Shown one piece after another: positions 47,413 through 56,036 of a stretch of 64,000 nucleotides of DNA. The stretch's first letter is position 1; each line of letters starts with the position of its first letter. The notes beneath the pieces were generated by a model that saw nothing but the letters and a program-made list of their open reading frames with translations, did no database searches and was not told the DNA's origin. The stretch is taken from the NCBI RefSeq assembly GCF_009831115.1, contig NZ_WUUK01000001.1, forward strand, positions 620,001-684,000. Reading direction: 5' to 3'. The position numbers and the translations under genes were made by a program. The DNA is from Salinicoccus hispanicus. GTDB lineage: Bacteria; Bacillota; Bacilli; Staphylococcales; Salinicoccaceae.

Positions 47413-48672
47413 CTACCTCCCTATCCTATCCCTTAGTTTCTTCAGTCCCTGATAGGCTCTGTATGCCGGAACATTGACCGGCTTCGTAAAGTCACCGGCA
47501 TATTCGAATACTTTTGCATTGAAGCCACGCTTGAACTGGATGACGCCGTAGTCCTCCGCTTCTTCTGTGAAGTCTCCACTGATGCCATAGAAGTTGTACA
47601 GGTCGATTCCCCTCTCCAGCGCATAGTTGATCATATGCCATTGGATCAGATAGCTGCCTGCAAAATGCCTGAAATCATTGTCACTGCCCCCAGCCAAGTA
47701 TACAACCTCGTGCGGTGTGATGAAGTAGTAGGCACTCGCAATCGGGAGTTCCGTCCCATGCGTCTCCCGCAATGCTTCGCCTTCAGCAAGCTTGTCTTCT
47801 ATATTTTTCAGCTGCTCTCCAAAATTATCGATTTTTTTCGCGGCTTTCCTGTTCATCGGATCCTTCTCCAGATCCTTGTTTGCCTTCTCAATATTTTTGA
47901 GCAGTGCATCACGGTCTTTGGTTATGGATGCTGTGTATTCATCCAGGTTGACATATACGAGCGGAATGATGACATTATCGCCAAAATGCTGCTTTCTGCT
48001 GATATAGTAGGCGTCATCCCGATCGACGAATGCTTTCTTCTCGGAAGTATCCCTCATGAATTTCCTGAATACATCGATCTCGTCAAGTTCCAGATAGCGT
48101 ATATGAAGTCCATGCTTCTGCGCCTTTTTGATGTTCCGCTTCCTCAGGTTGTCCATCTCATCAAGCAGTGTCTTCGGATCCTTGTCCCGAAGCTCGAGTA
48201 CCGAATGCCACCGGATCTGTATGACAGGATCGAAGCCTGTAGTGAAGCCATCGTGCCTGAAGCCCTGATCTTTGAAGTAGTCGAAGATATGGCCGTTGTC
48301 CCTATCCTCCAGCACTTCGCCATCATGATCTCTTTCCTTGATGACTTCATAGGGATCAATTCTGACATGCATGACTTTTTTCGGTTTCAGAAACTGGTGC
48401 AGACCTTGGAAAAATACATCAAACACCTGCTTGTCCGCGTAGTCCATCACCGGCCCACGATTGCCGTAGGCATACTTGAACACTTTCATCATCGGGGTCA
48501 GTGTCACAAGACACGCCGCCCTGACCGATTCGCCATCCTTCACACCGACAAGATGCGTCTCCACACCTTGCGATACCTTCAGCAGGTAGTTCTCTTTCGT
48601 CTGGGTGAAATGACTGAAGTGGGTTCTGGTGAACTGATCGAATTCCTCTATGGTCAACTCTGTAAATTGCAT
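47413..48672 (-). CDS. femA: FemA-like aminoacyltransferase
   Basis: A 419-residue FemABX enzyme closest to S. aureus FemA, which adds glycines 2 and 3 of the bridge. It begins MQFTELTIEEFDQFTRTHFS. Later segments are FKYAYGNRGPVMDYADK, NLRKRNIKKAQKHG, EKKAFVDRDDAYY and LYNFYGISGDFTEEAEDYGV. The coiled-coil arm lies at about 250-310. CAGGAGTG precedes ATG 48672 on the minus strand. First of three tandem FemAB genes. Loss of FemA in S. aureus shortens the bridge and abolishes methicillin resistance. Confidence 0.93.
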   Translation of the reverse strand: MQFTELTIEEFDQFTRTHFSHFTQTKENYLLKVSQGVETHLVGVKDGESVRAACLVTLTPMMKVFKYAYGNRGPVMDYADKQVFDVFFQGLHQFLKPKKVMHVRIDPYEVIKERDHDGEVLEDRDNGHIFDYFKDQGFRHDGFTTGFDPVIQIRWHSVLELRDKDPKTLLDEMDNLRKRNIKKAQKHGLHIRYLELDEIDVFRKFMRDTSEKKAFVDRDDAYYISRKQHFGDNVIIPLVYVNLDEYTASITKDRDALLKNIEKANKDLEKDPMNRKAAKKIDNFGEQLKNIEDKLAEGEALRETHGTELPIASAYYFITPHEVVYLAGGSDNDFRHFAGSYLIQWHMINYALERGIDLYNFYGISGDFTEEAEDYGVIQFKRGFNAKVFEYAGDFTKPVNVPAYRAYQGLKKLRDRIGR

Positions 48673-48761
48673 AATGGCACTCCTGTCAACTAATTTTCAT
48701 ACTTTGATTATATTATCAGATTTACCGGACCATCTCCATAATTTTTAAAAGCGAGTCAATA

Positions 48762-48812
48762 AATTCGCTCTCAGACACAAATTTCATCAAATTCGCCTCT
48801 GGACACAAATTG
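48762..48812 (+). repeat. Two 23-base direct repeats between femA and the SatD-like gene
   Basis: Near-identical copies begin at 48762 and 48790 (28-base period). Each reads AATTCGC, a TCT-centred variable part, then GACACAAATT. The second copy overlaps the expected -35 of the SatD-like gene, whose -10 TATAAT lies at 48816-48821. Tandem arrangement in a divergent promoter region suggests an operator. Confidence 0.7.
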
Positions 48813-48866
48813 TTATATAATATAGCCATAGTCCTATGTATTATACCATTCAGGAGGTGGTCTGCC

Positions 48867-49523
48867 ATCGTTTCCATACTGATCATGGATGTATCCGGAA
48901 GCTCCAAGGCAACCGAAGCAATTTTCAAGAATCTGAAATGGCTGGAAAAAGAAATCGGTACATGGCTCACCGGCGACTCTTTTTCACATGTCAACTACCG
49001 CATGGGGGATGAACTGTTCATCCTGTCCTCCCGTGAACACTATACCCTCTTCATCGCCATCTATGCGAAGCTGCTCTGGGAGTCGGGGGACTTCCCGCTC
49101 AAGTGCAGCTTCCATTCTGCAGACATGGAAATTCCGGAGGGCGACCCGGAGCAATGGAGCCATGAAGCAATCAAAGATACAAGGCGCGCCCTCGACCAGG
49201 TGAAGAAGTCTTATATCCAGGACTTCACTTCCCCCGAAATGAGCCAGGAAGTCGATGTGGCCCTCATGTATGCGACGGATATACTGAACCATATGACGGA
49301 CATCCAGCGCCAGGTGGCTTCGTTCAAGATCGGCGGCATGCTGCAGAAGGATATTTCAGCACGACTCGACAAGAATGAATCAACCATTTCAGCACACTAC
49401 AGCAAATCCCGCGGCCGCCAGCTCACGTCCATACTTGCCTTTCTGGCCGAATACTACCAGGTGGATGATGGACCGCTTCGGGAGGGATTCAGCACCTCTT
49501 TCGAAAGGCGGGCGGAGTCATGA
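48867..49523 (+). CDS. SatD-like protein with C-terminal HTH
   Basis: About 218 residues. The N-terminal half starts IVSILIMDVSGSSKATEAI and resembles the SatD family. The C-terminal half has a helix-turn-helix like that of sigma-type or SatD regulators (QKDISARLDKNESTISAHYSKSRGRQL). AGGAGGTGG at 48852-48860 is an excellent ribosome site, but no in-frame ATG, GTG or TTG follows closely. The ATC at 48867 is at ideal distance and keeps the first beta strand; ATG 48885 would cut it. Overlaps the next gene by four bases. Function unknown; perhaps a regulator of its own operon. Confidence 0.7.
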   Translation: MVSILIMDVSGSSKATEAIFKNLKWLEKEIGTWLTGDSFSHVNYRMGDELFILSSREHYTLFIAIYAKLLWESGDFPLKCSFHSADMEIPEGDPEQWSHEAIKDTRRALDQVKKSYIQDFTSPEMSQEVDVALMYATDILNHMTDIQRQVASFKIGGMLQKDISARLDKNESTISAHYSKSRGRQLTSILAFLAEYYQVDDGPLREGFSTSFERRAES

Positions 49524-49861
49524 AGATACTGATGATCCTCCTCTCCATTCTTCTTTACGTTTCAAGCGGCTATATGCTGAGAACACTTCTCGGCTTTCTT
49601 TCAGGCATGCGGCATACGCGTACCGACTACATCGGATTGACCATCGGATATAGTGAACGCTTTCTGATCATCATCTTCGTAGTGTTCGACCAGTATACGG
49701 CAATGGGACTGATCATTGCTGCAAAATCCATATTGAGATTTCCGAGCACCAGTGACGATGAAGGTCATAAAGAGAGCGAGTACGTCCTCGTCGGGACGAT
49801 GCTCTCCCTCGTCATCGGCATCCTGAACGGACTCCTCTTCATGTACGCTCTTACTTTATAG
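49520..49861 (+). CDS. DUF3307-like membrane protein (short form)
   Basis: A 113-residue protein with about three membrane helices. It shows GYSERFLIIIFVVFDQYTAMGLIIAAKSILRF and EYVLVGTMLSLVIGILNGLL, resembling the C-terminal half of DUF3307 proteins, which are often partnered with SatD. The usual N-terminal helices are absent, so this is a short form or a separate subfamily. ATG 49520 overlaps the SatD-like stop, so the two are coupled. Function unknown. Confidence 0.7.
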   Translation: MKILMILLSILLYVSSGYMLRTLLGFLSGMRHTRTDYIGLTIGYSERFLIIIFVVFDQYTAMGLIIAAKSILRFPSTSDDEGHKESEYVLVGTMLSLVIGILNGLLFMYALTL

Positions 49862-49886
49862 GACAGCACCCGCTGTCCTATCTTTT
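49858..49886 (+). terminator. Terminator between DUF3307-like gene and Y-family polymerase
   Basis: Stem ATAGGACAGC/GCTGTCCTAT with loop ACCC, then CTTTT. It lies between convergent genes and probably serves the plus strand best. Confidence 0.78.
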
Positions 49887-51140
49887 ATGTCCGGCAATCA
49901 GCCCTTCCCGCAGTTTGAGTGTCGACGGTTCGGTGCAGCTGAGTGCACGCATGACAGAAAGCTGGCCATACTTCACCTTGAGGCGGTCCACAGTCTTCAC
50001 CAGCCGGTCACGGCGTTCTGCTGTCTCCACATCCTCAAATAGTGAAATCTGCCGGATATGATCAGGAATGAAGTTGGTCAGCGAAATGCTCAGGGTCCGA
50101 TATAAGGCATATGGATCCGCCATTTCAGAAAGCAGCTCCCATACCCGCTTCATGATGGCATTGCTGTCGTTCGTGCCCTCGTGGATGGTGAACTGCCTGC
50201 GGTAGATCTTCCCTTCCGCCGTGCCCACGGAAAACTGGACGGTCCTCGCCATCCTCCCTGAAATCCTCAGCCGGTGGGTGACTTCATCGACATGCTCCAA
50301 TATGACGACATAAGTCTCAACGAATCGATAATCCCGCATCAGTATCTGGCTTTTCACTATCGACGGGGAATGTGCAACATGCTTTTCCCGGATGGTGCTG
50401 AAGTCGATGCCATTGGCATGCAGATGCCAGTCCACACCGATGATGCCGAAGTCCCGCTTCAGATGGACCGGAGAATACTTTGCCAGATCCCCGATTGAAA
50501 ATATCCCGCGTTCATTCAGCTTGATTTCACTTCTTCTGTTTATACCCCAGAAATTTCTGAGCGGTTTGATCTTCCACAGCTTTTCAGGTACATTCTGATA
50601 CCGCCATTCGGCAACACCATCCGCTGTCTTCTTCGCCTCAATATCAAGAGAGATCTTGCTGAGCAGAATATTTTCACCGATGCCGATCGCGCAGTCGATC
50701 CGGGTCTCCCGATAGACTTCAGTCCTGATCCTTCTGGCAAGCGCATACGGGCTATCTTCATAAATGTGGAAGCTCTCAGTCACATCCATGAAGAATTCAT
50801 CCACCGAATACTGATGGAAATCCTCAGGGGCCACATATCTCAGCGCAATCTCTGTGATTCTTGCAGAATAGTCGAGATATGCCTTCATGGAAGGATTGAT
50901 GATATAGATGTCTTTTTGCCGCGGTATTTCAAACAGTCTGGATCCGGTTCTGACACCGGTCTTCTTCAGCTCAGGTGTCGCTGCAAGCACTACAGAGCCA
51001 AGGTTCTTCGTGTCCGCGACAACTGCAAGCTTTGCCGTCATGGGATCGAGCCCCTTCAATATGCAGGAAACACTGGCAAAGAAGCTTTTCTGGTCGACAC
51101 AGAAGACATGCCGGTGCGGGCAGATATGATAATTGTACAT
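49878..51140 (-). CDS. SOS-type Y-family DNA polymerase (UmuC/UvrX-like)
   Basis: A 420-residue translesion polymerase. The palm has the catalytic acidic residues in VFCVDQKSFFASVSC and YSVDEFFMDVT. A helix-hairpin-helix thumb-like segment and a little-finger domain follow, with a C-terminal ISLFED beta-clamp-like motif (QISLFEDVE). It is of the UvrX/YqjW group rather than DinB. ATG 51140 follows GGAGGGG; longer frames are not supported. A LexA box at 51159-51170 shows that it is damage-induced. Related genes lie near msrR in S. aureus as I recall. Confidence 0.9.
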   Translation of the reverse strand: MYNYHICPHRHVFCVDQKSFFASVSCILKGLDPMTAKLAVVADTKNLGSVVLAATPELKKTGVRTGSRLFEIPRQKDIYIINPSMKAYLDYSARITEIALRYVAPEDFHQYSVDEFFMDVTESFHIYEDSPYALARRIRTEVYRETRIDCAIGIGENILLSKISLDIEAKKTADGVAEWRYQNVPEKLWKIKPLRNFWGINRRSEIKLNERGIFSIGDLAKYSPVHLKRDFGIIGVDWHLHANGIDFSTIREKHVAHSPSIVKSQILMRDYRFVETYVVILEHVDEVTHRLRISGRMARTVQFSVGTAEGKIYRRQFTIHEGTNDSNAIMKRVWELLSEMADPYALYRTLSISLTNFIPDHIRQISLFEDVETAERRDRLVKTVDRLKVKYGQLSVMRALSCTEPSTLKLREGLIAGHKR

Positions 51141-51156
51141 AGCATCCCCTCCAAAT

Positions 51157-51172
51157 GAGAACATATGTTCCC
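51157..51172 (-). promoter_or_regulatory. LexA (SOS) box of the polymerase gene
   Basis: GAACATATGTTC, a perfect 12-base palindrome (51159-51170), fits the Gram-positive SOS core GAAC-4N-GTTC. It lies 19 bases before the start codon in the promoter-leader region. Confidence 0.88.
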
Positions 51173-51294
51173 TCCTTCGTATATTCATCATATCACAAAA
51201 GTATAATGGCGAAACATAAATGATGATTAACACTGGATAATCGGGTAAAGATGGGGTATGAAATATTATATAGTTTCAAAAGGAGGAGATCTTA

Positions 51295-52290
51295 TTGAAA
51301 GATATTTTCAGACTGCTCAAGCAGGGCAGCAAATCATCACTGATCGCATCCATTGTCAACTTCATCATTGCAGGACTCAAGGGGGTCGCCTTCCTTTTCA
51401 CTGCCAACGTTGCAATGTTTGCTGAAATGATGCACTCCCTCGGGGATGCCATCAACCAGCTTTTCGTATACATCGGCTCAAGCCTATCGAAGAAAGCACC
51501 GACAGAACGCTTCCCTTTCGGCTTCGGGCGGCTTGTAAACCTTGTCTGCCTGTTCGCCATCATAGTTGTTGCGATACTATCATATGAGACCATACGCGAA
51601 GGCATACATCATATCGTGGAGCCGCTTCCGACCGATACCGATACGACCATGCTGCTGATCAATATCGGTGTCCTTGCCATTGCCGCAATTCTCGAAAGTT
51701 TTGTACTGTACAAGGCAGGCAAGGAAATACTGCAGCAGACGGACCAGCCCTATGATGGACTGAAACCGCTGACGAAGAGCTTCCTGCATCTCAATCGGGC
51801 CAAGCCGGCAACGAAGCTCGTATTCATGGAAGATACCGTCGCAACAGCCGGTGCCCTGCTCGCCATCATTGCAATACTGATCGCCCGCTTTACAGGATTT
51901 GCACCGAGTGAAGGGATTGCATCCGTCATCATCGGTCTGATGATGTTCTACATCGTCTACAGGGTGTTCATGGAAAATGCAGCCGGCGTACTCGGTGAAC
52001 ATGACCCGCATATGGAGGAACGCATTTCACAGATCGTCCTTCGCCACGATGCGATAGCGGACATCAGGAAACTGTTCGTCCTTAAAGAAGGGGATAACCT
52101 CCACGTTGAAGTCATTGCAGAAATCGATCCCGATCTCACATCCAGGGAAGTGAACAGCATCCGGGATGAAATAGAAAAGATCATCATGGAACAAAGGCAC
52201 GTCACGGATGTAAACATGGAATTCGAACTGGATGACGGCAAAAAAACATGGCCGAAGACACAGAATGAAATGGATCAGAAGTCAAAATAA
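51295..52290 (+). CDS. Cation diffusion facilitator transporter
   Basis: A 331-residue CDF family exporter with six membrane helices. The metal-binding pair in helix 2 is changed to MFAEMMHSLGDAINQ (His-x3-Asp), and the helix-5 site to MEDTVATAGA (Glu-Asp...). A cytoplasmic ferredoxin-like C-terminal domain follows (about 205-300). Zinc, manganese or iron are all possible substrates. A TTG start at 51295 after AGGAGGAG. Monocistronic. Confidence 0.87.
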   Translation: MKDIFRLLKQGSKSSLIASIVNFIIAGLKGVAFLFTANVAMFAEMMHSLGDAINQLFVYIGSSLSKKAPTERFPFGFGRLVNLVCLFAIIVVAILSYETIREGIHHIVEPLPTDTDTTMLLINIGVLAIAAILESFVLYKAGKEILQQTDQPYDGLKPLTKSFLHLNRAKPATKLVFMEDTVATAGALLAIIAILIARFTGFAPSEGIASVIIGLMMFYIVYRVFMENAAGVLGEHDPHMEERISQIVLRHDAIADIRKLFVLKEGDNLHVEVIAEIDPDLTSREVNSIRDEIEKIIMEQRHVTDVNMEFELDDGKKTWPKTQNEMDQKSK

Positions 52291-52297
52291 ATTGCAT

Positions 52298-52332
52298 AAT
52301 AAAAAGGATGGCGCAATCGCCATCCTTTTTCA
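52298..52332 (+). terminator. Bidirectional terminator, CDF and LCP genes
   Basis: Perfect stem AAAAAGGATGGCG/CGCCATCCTTTTT with loop CAAT, with T-runs in both directions. Confidence 0.88.
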
Positions 52333-52336
52333 TTTT

Positions 52337-53353
52337 TCATTCGCCTTCAGCAGGGTCTTCTGCGCTCGGCTCGAGCGCCTCTGTGTCCTCTACGTTTCCT
52401 TCAAGAAAATCATGAATGTACTGGCTGTTGGTCTCAAAATCGAGATCGATGACATTTCCCGCATGCGGAACATCAACAAACTGATAGGTGTTCTCGACCG
52501 GTACAGTCAGCGTCTCGATGCCCTTATCGCTCCTTACGAGAAACGATGCCATCATCCTGTACAGCTCTCCATCGCTCATACTGGTGTTGACGTGCCCCAT
52601 GGCTGTACCTGTAATTTTGGGAAGCTTCAGCATATTGCCGACGCTCAGTGCCTCATCCTTCAGTGCATTGATCACCTGCTGCTGACGTCTGACACGGCCG
52701 AAATCACCCTCTGCATCATGACGGAAGCGGGCGTAGGCCAGAAGGTCCGTCCCGCCAAGCTGCTGCTCACCCTGTTTCAGTTCCGTGTCGATCTTCTCGG
52801 ACATGTCCTTTTCTACATCAATGGGGATGCCATTTTTATTGATGACATCGACGACGGATTCGAATGCGTCGTAGTCGACCACTGCATATTCTTCGACTTC
52901 AATGCCGAAGTTCTGCTCGATGGTCTGTCTGAGAAGCTCCGCCCCGCCAAGTGAATAGACCGAATTGATCTTATAGCTTTGAAAGCCCGGAATATCCACA
53001 TAGATATCACGCATGAGCGATACCAGCTTCATCTCCTTGTTCATGAAGTCGTACTGGGCGAGCATGATGACGTCCGTCCGCTGGGTGCCATCCACTTCAC
53101 GGTCGGCACCGAGCAGCAGAATATTCTTCTTGCCATCATTATTGTCCTCACTGTTGAATTCGAACGTCTCCTGTTCCACACCGTTCTCCTCAGCAATCTT
53201 CAATCCCGACTGGTATGAGAAGAATACGTAGAGGACTGAAGCGATGAGCACCACCAGTAGAATGAGAGGAATGAGCGCACGCTTCCTGATGCGCTTCTTC
53301 TTTTTTGTATTATTATGCTCCGGTCTTTCGGAACGTCTGTATTCATTATCCAT
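52337..53353 (-). CDS. msrR: LytR-CpsA-Psr protein (MsrR-like)
   Basis: A 338-residue membrane-anchored LCP phosphotransferase. It has a short basic cytoplasmic segment, one membrane helix (about 27-49), then the LCP domain. That domain has NILLLGADREVDGTQRTDVIML, SLMRDIYVDIPG, YARFRHDAEGDFGRVRRQQ and other lipid- and pyrophosphate-binding arginines. The family attaches wall teichoic acid or other polymers to peptidoglycan. ATG 53353 is chosen because AGGAG lies seven bases upstream. Its neighbours match the msrR locus of S. aureus; MsrR identity is by context and family. Confidence 0.85.
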   Translation of the reverse strand: MDNEYRRSERPEHNNTKKKKRIRKRALIPLILLVVLIASVLYVFFSYQSGLKIAEENGVEQETFEFNSEDNNDGKKNILLLGADREVDGTQRTDVIMLAQYDFMNKEMKLVSLMRDIYVDIPGFQSYKINSVYSLGGAELLRQTIEQNFGIEVEEYAVVDYDAFESVVDVINKNGIPIDVEKDMSEKIDTELKQGEQQLGGTDLLAYARFRHDAEGDFGRVRRQQQVINALKDEALSVGNMLKLPKITGTAMGHVNTSMSDGELYRMMASFLVRSDKGIETLTVPVENTYQFVDVPHAGNVIDLDFETNSQYIHDFLEGNVEDTEALEPSAEDPAEGE

Positions 53354-53452
53354 AATCATGCTCCTGTCATCAATATACCCAATCATTCTAACGGTTTTCC
53401 GGCAAATAATAAAGAAATTATATTACCTTTATACGCGCCAGCATATAAAAAA

Positions 53453-53482
53453 TTGTTATGAACAGGCTTCATATAGTAGAAT
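53453..53482 (+). promoter_or_regulatory. Promoter of the DUF1002 gene
   Basis: TTGTTA (53453-53458) and TAGAAT (53477-53482) with an 18-base spacer, 24 bases before the start codon. Confidence 0.55.
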
Positions 53483-53506
53483 ATCCATAAGAAAAGAGGG
53501 ATTGAA

Positions 53507-54463
53507 ATGATCAGAAAACTACTACCGCTGGCAATTGCTATGCTACTGCTGCTGCCGAATCAGGCCGAAGCTGCTTCGGAATGGAGTGAAGCGGTCACTG
53601 TATATGGCGCTGCACTCGAAAATGATCCACAGCTCCAGGAATCGACACGTGAAATACTGGGCGCGGCAGAGGATGATAAGACTGCATACGTCTACAGCGA
53701 GGATGTCGAGCAATACATCGGCATGAACTACAGCAATGATGTATTGAAGTCGAGTATACGCATCACCCAGCAGGATCCGGGCTACGGGCTCGATATCACC
53801 GTGGATGAAAGCATGGGACAGATCACCCAGATCACCGAGGAGACATATAAGAACGCACTGCTCACCTCGGGCATCACAGATGCACAGGTGGTCATCGGTG
53901 CTGCTCAGGATGTCACCGGGGAAAGTGCACTTGCGGGCATCTACAAGGCCTATGAGACCCAAGGGGAAGCCATAGATACCGAGCGTACACAGAATGCCCA
54001 GGATGAACTCGGAACCATCACGGAAATCACAGAAGAGAACAGCAGTGTTGAAGGCTTCTCCCAGGAACAGCTCAACAAGATGATCACCGACATCAAGATC
54101 GAGGTCATCAATCAGGGCGGCAATCTGACTGAAGAGGAGATCCGCACCATCGTCGATGAACAGATGACCGCCAATGGTCTGAATGGTATTTTGACCCAGG
54201 AGCAGATCGACAGGATCATTGCACTGATCAAGCAGATTCAAAATTCCGGGCTCTTCCAGAGCGAAGAAGCTGAAGCACTGAAGGATAGCGCCCAGAATCT
54301 GATCGATCAGATCACTTCGAGTGATGCATTCAATAATGCAGTCGACCAGGCGGAATCCCTGGGACAGGAGATTCAGGAATCCAGTGCATGGGATTCCTTC
54401 AAGACAGCCGTTTCTAATTTCTTCGACCGCGTCGTTTCATTCTTCAGATCACTTTTCAACTAG
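53507..54463 (+). CDS. Secreted DUF1002 protein (YpuA-like)
   Basis: A 318-residue exported protein. It begins with a signal peptide (MIRKLLPLAIAMLLLLPN, cleavage after AEA at about residue 22). The DUF1002 region follows (about 23-215), with YGAALEN and a beta-rich repeat-like part. A helical, Gln/Glu-rich C-terminal half (about 180-290) ends in an aromatic-rich helix (FFDRVVSFFRSLFN). Function unknown; B. subtilis YpuA belongs here. GAGGG lies before ATG 53507. Confidence 0.83.
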   Translation: MIRKLLPLAIAMLLLLPNQAEAASEWSEAVTVYGAALENDPQLQESTREILGAAEDDKTAYVYSEDVEQYIGMNYSNDVLKSSIRITQQDPGYGLDITVDESMGQITQITEETYKNALLTSGITDAQVVIGAAQDVTGESALAGIYKAYETQGEAIDTERTQNAQDELGTITEITEENSSVEGFSQEQLNKMITDIKIEVINQGGNLTEEEIRTIVDEQMTANGLNGILTQEQIDRIIALIKQIQNSGLFQSEEAEALKDSAQNLIDQITSSDAFNNAVDQAESLGQEIQESSAWDSFKTAVSNFFDRVVSFFRSLFN

Positions 54464-54496
54464 AAAAAAGGCAGACCTCATGGTCTGCCTTTTTTC
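54463..54496 (+). terminator. Bidirectional terminator, DUF1002 and alanine symporter
   Basis: Perfect stem AAAAAGGCAGACC/GGTCTGCCTTTTT with loop TCAT, between convergent genes. Confidence 0.88.
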
Positions 54497-54506
54497 TATT
54501 CTTTAC

Positions 54507-55970
54507 TTATTTGTCCTCGTCCCTGTAGGCGTATCGGTTGTAGCCCCATTCGTCTACAGAAGTGAGATCAGCTCTGATGTTATTGGTCTCGAATATCGGC
54601 TTCTCACCACGTTTGAGCTGCTTCTTGTAGTCGGCGGCAACCTGCCAGACGACATTGCTCAGGCCGAATACAGCAACCAGGTTGGTCACAGCCATCAATG
54701 CCATGAACAAGTCTGCTGTCGCCCATGCCGTATCAAGTTCCATGACGGAACCGATGAAAATCATGACGACAACCAGGATCTTGAACACGAATAGAAGCAC
54801 ACGGTTCTCTTTGATGTAGTAGAGATTGCTCTGCCCATAGAAATAGTTTCCAAGAATGGAACTGTAGGCAAACAGCAGGATGACAATCGCGATGAATGTG
54901 TTGCCGAATGAACCGATCTGTTCGGTCATTGCCGCCTGTGTCACCTCGATCCCCTGCACAGCATCTGCACCGAAGCTCAAGTCTGTATACATGAGTATGA
55001 GGATCGCTGTTGCTGTACATACGACCATCGTATCGAAGAAGACGCCAAGCGACTGTATGAGACCCTGTTTGACCGGGTGACTGACCGCTGACGATGCTGC
55101 AGCATTCGGTGCGGACCCCATACCGGCTTCATTGGAGAAGAGTCCCCTCTGGAAGCCATTGAGTATCGCAGCACCGACTGCACCACCAAATACTTCACGG
55201 ATACCAAAGGCATTGGAGAAGATTCTTCCAAGCATCGGTATGATCTGATCGTAGTTGATGATGAGGATGACGAAGACGACTGCCAGGTAGACGACCGCCA
55301 TTACCGGAACAATGTAGCCGGTGACATTCGCAATCCATTTTGCACCACCGAAGATGACCAGCCCTGCAAGCGCCGCAACGATGAGACCGATGATCCAGCG
55401 GTCCACACTGAAGGCCTGTTCATAGGCATGTGCAATCGTATTTGCCTGCAGCCCATTGAACACAAAACCGAAAGTGATGGTGATCAGAACGGCAAAAAAT
55501 ACACCCAGCCATTTCTGGTTGAGCCCCTTTTCCATATAATAGGCCGGTCCACCACGGAAACCACCCTCTTCGTCCTTCACCTTATAGACCTGGGCGAGTG
55601 TGGATTCGAAAAACGCAGTGGCTGCACCGAAGAATGCAACAACCCACATCCAGAAGATCGCACCCGGACCACCGAGTACAATTGCAGTGGCAACCCCTGC
55701 GATATTTCCCGTTCCGACACGGGAAGCCGCACTGATGGCAAATGCCTGGAACGGCGAAATCCCTTTGCTGCCATCCGGAAGTTTTTCTCCTTTTTCCTTC
55801 AGTACATGGAACATTTCCTTGAACCATCTGAACTGGACGAATTTGGAACTGATAGAAAAATAAAGACCTGCGACGATCAGCAGTCCTATGAGAAAATCGC
55901 CCCATAGGAGCGTGTTGCCGACCTCGACAAAAGTTTTAAACCATTCGGGTATTATCCCTTCAAAATCCAT
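54507..55970 (-). CDS. Sodium/alanine (AGCS) symporter, AlsT-like
   Basis: A 487-residue transporter with about 11 helices. It carries the AGCS signatures SAASRVGTGNIAGVATAIVLG, GGPGAIFWMW, FRGGPAYYMEKGL and LFSNEAGMGSAPNAAA. It imports alanine, glycine or glutamine with sodium. It lies just downstream of parC on the same strand, as in S. aureus, where the relative is called AlsT; recent work links that protein to glutamine uptake, so the substrate is uncertain. A GGAGG-type site precedes the ATG. Confidence 0.9.
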   Translation of the reverse strand: MDFEGIIPEWFKTFVEVGNTLLWGDFLIGLLIVAGLYFSISSKFVQFRWFKEMFHVLKEKGEKLPDGSKGISPFQAFAISAASRVGTGNIAGVATAIVLGGPGAIFWMWVVAFFGAATAFFESTLAQVYKVKDEEGGFRGGPAYYMEKGLNQKWLGVFFAVLITITFGFVFNGLQANTIAHAYEQAFSVDRWIIGLIVAALAGLVIFGGAKWIANVTGYIVPVMAVVYLAVVFVILIINYDQIIPMLGRIFSNAFGIREVFGGAVGAAILNGFQRGLFSNEAGMGSAPNAAASSAVSHPVKQGLIQSLGVFFDTMVVCTATAILILMYTDLSFGADAVQGIEVTQAAMTEQIGSFGNTFIAIVILLFAYSSILGNYFYGQSNLYYIKENRVLLFVFKILVVVMIFIGSVMELDTAWATADLFMALMAVTNLVAVFGLSNVVWQVAADYKKQLKRGEKPIFETNNIRADLTSVDEWGYNRYAYRDEDK

Positions 55971-56036
55971 ATTGCACCTCCTAAGATAAATACCATTATA
56001 GCATTGAAGAAAGTGCTATGAAGGAGGAAATTAATT

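Noticed and set aside
47635-48693. 352-residue plus-strand ORF opposite femA
   Set aside because: It is the mirror of a well-conserved FemA frame, has no ribosome site and no recognisable domain.
48722-48994. 90-residue minus-strand ORF between femA and the SatD-like gene
   Set aside because: It crosses the promoter and start of the SatD-like gene and the direct repeats, and lacks a ribosome site.
52232-52954. 240-residue plus-strand ORF opposite the LCP gene
   Set aside because: It runs through the shared terminator and mirrors the LCP protein.
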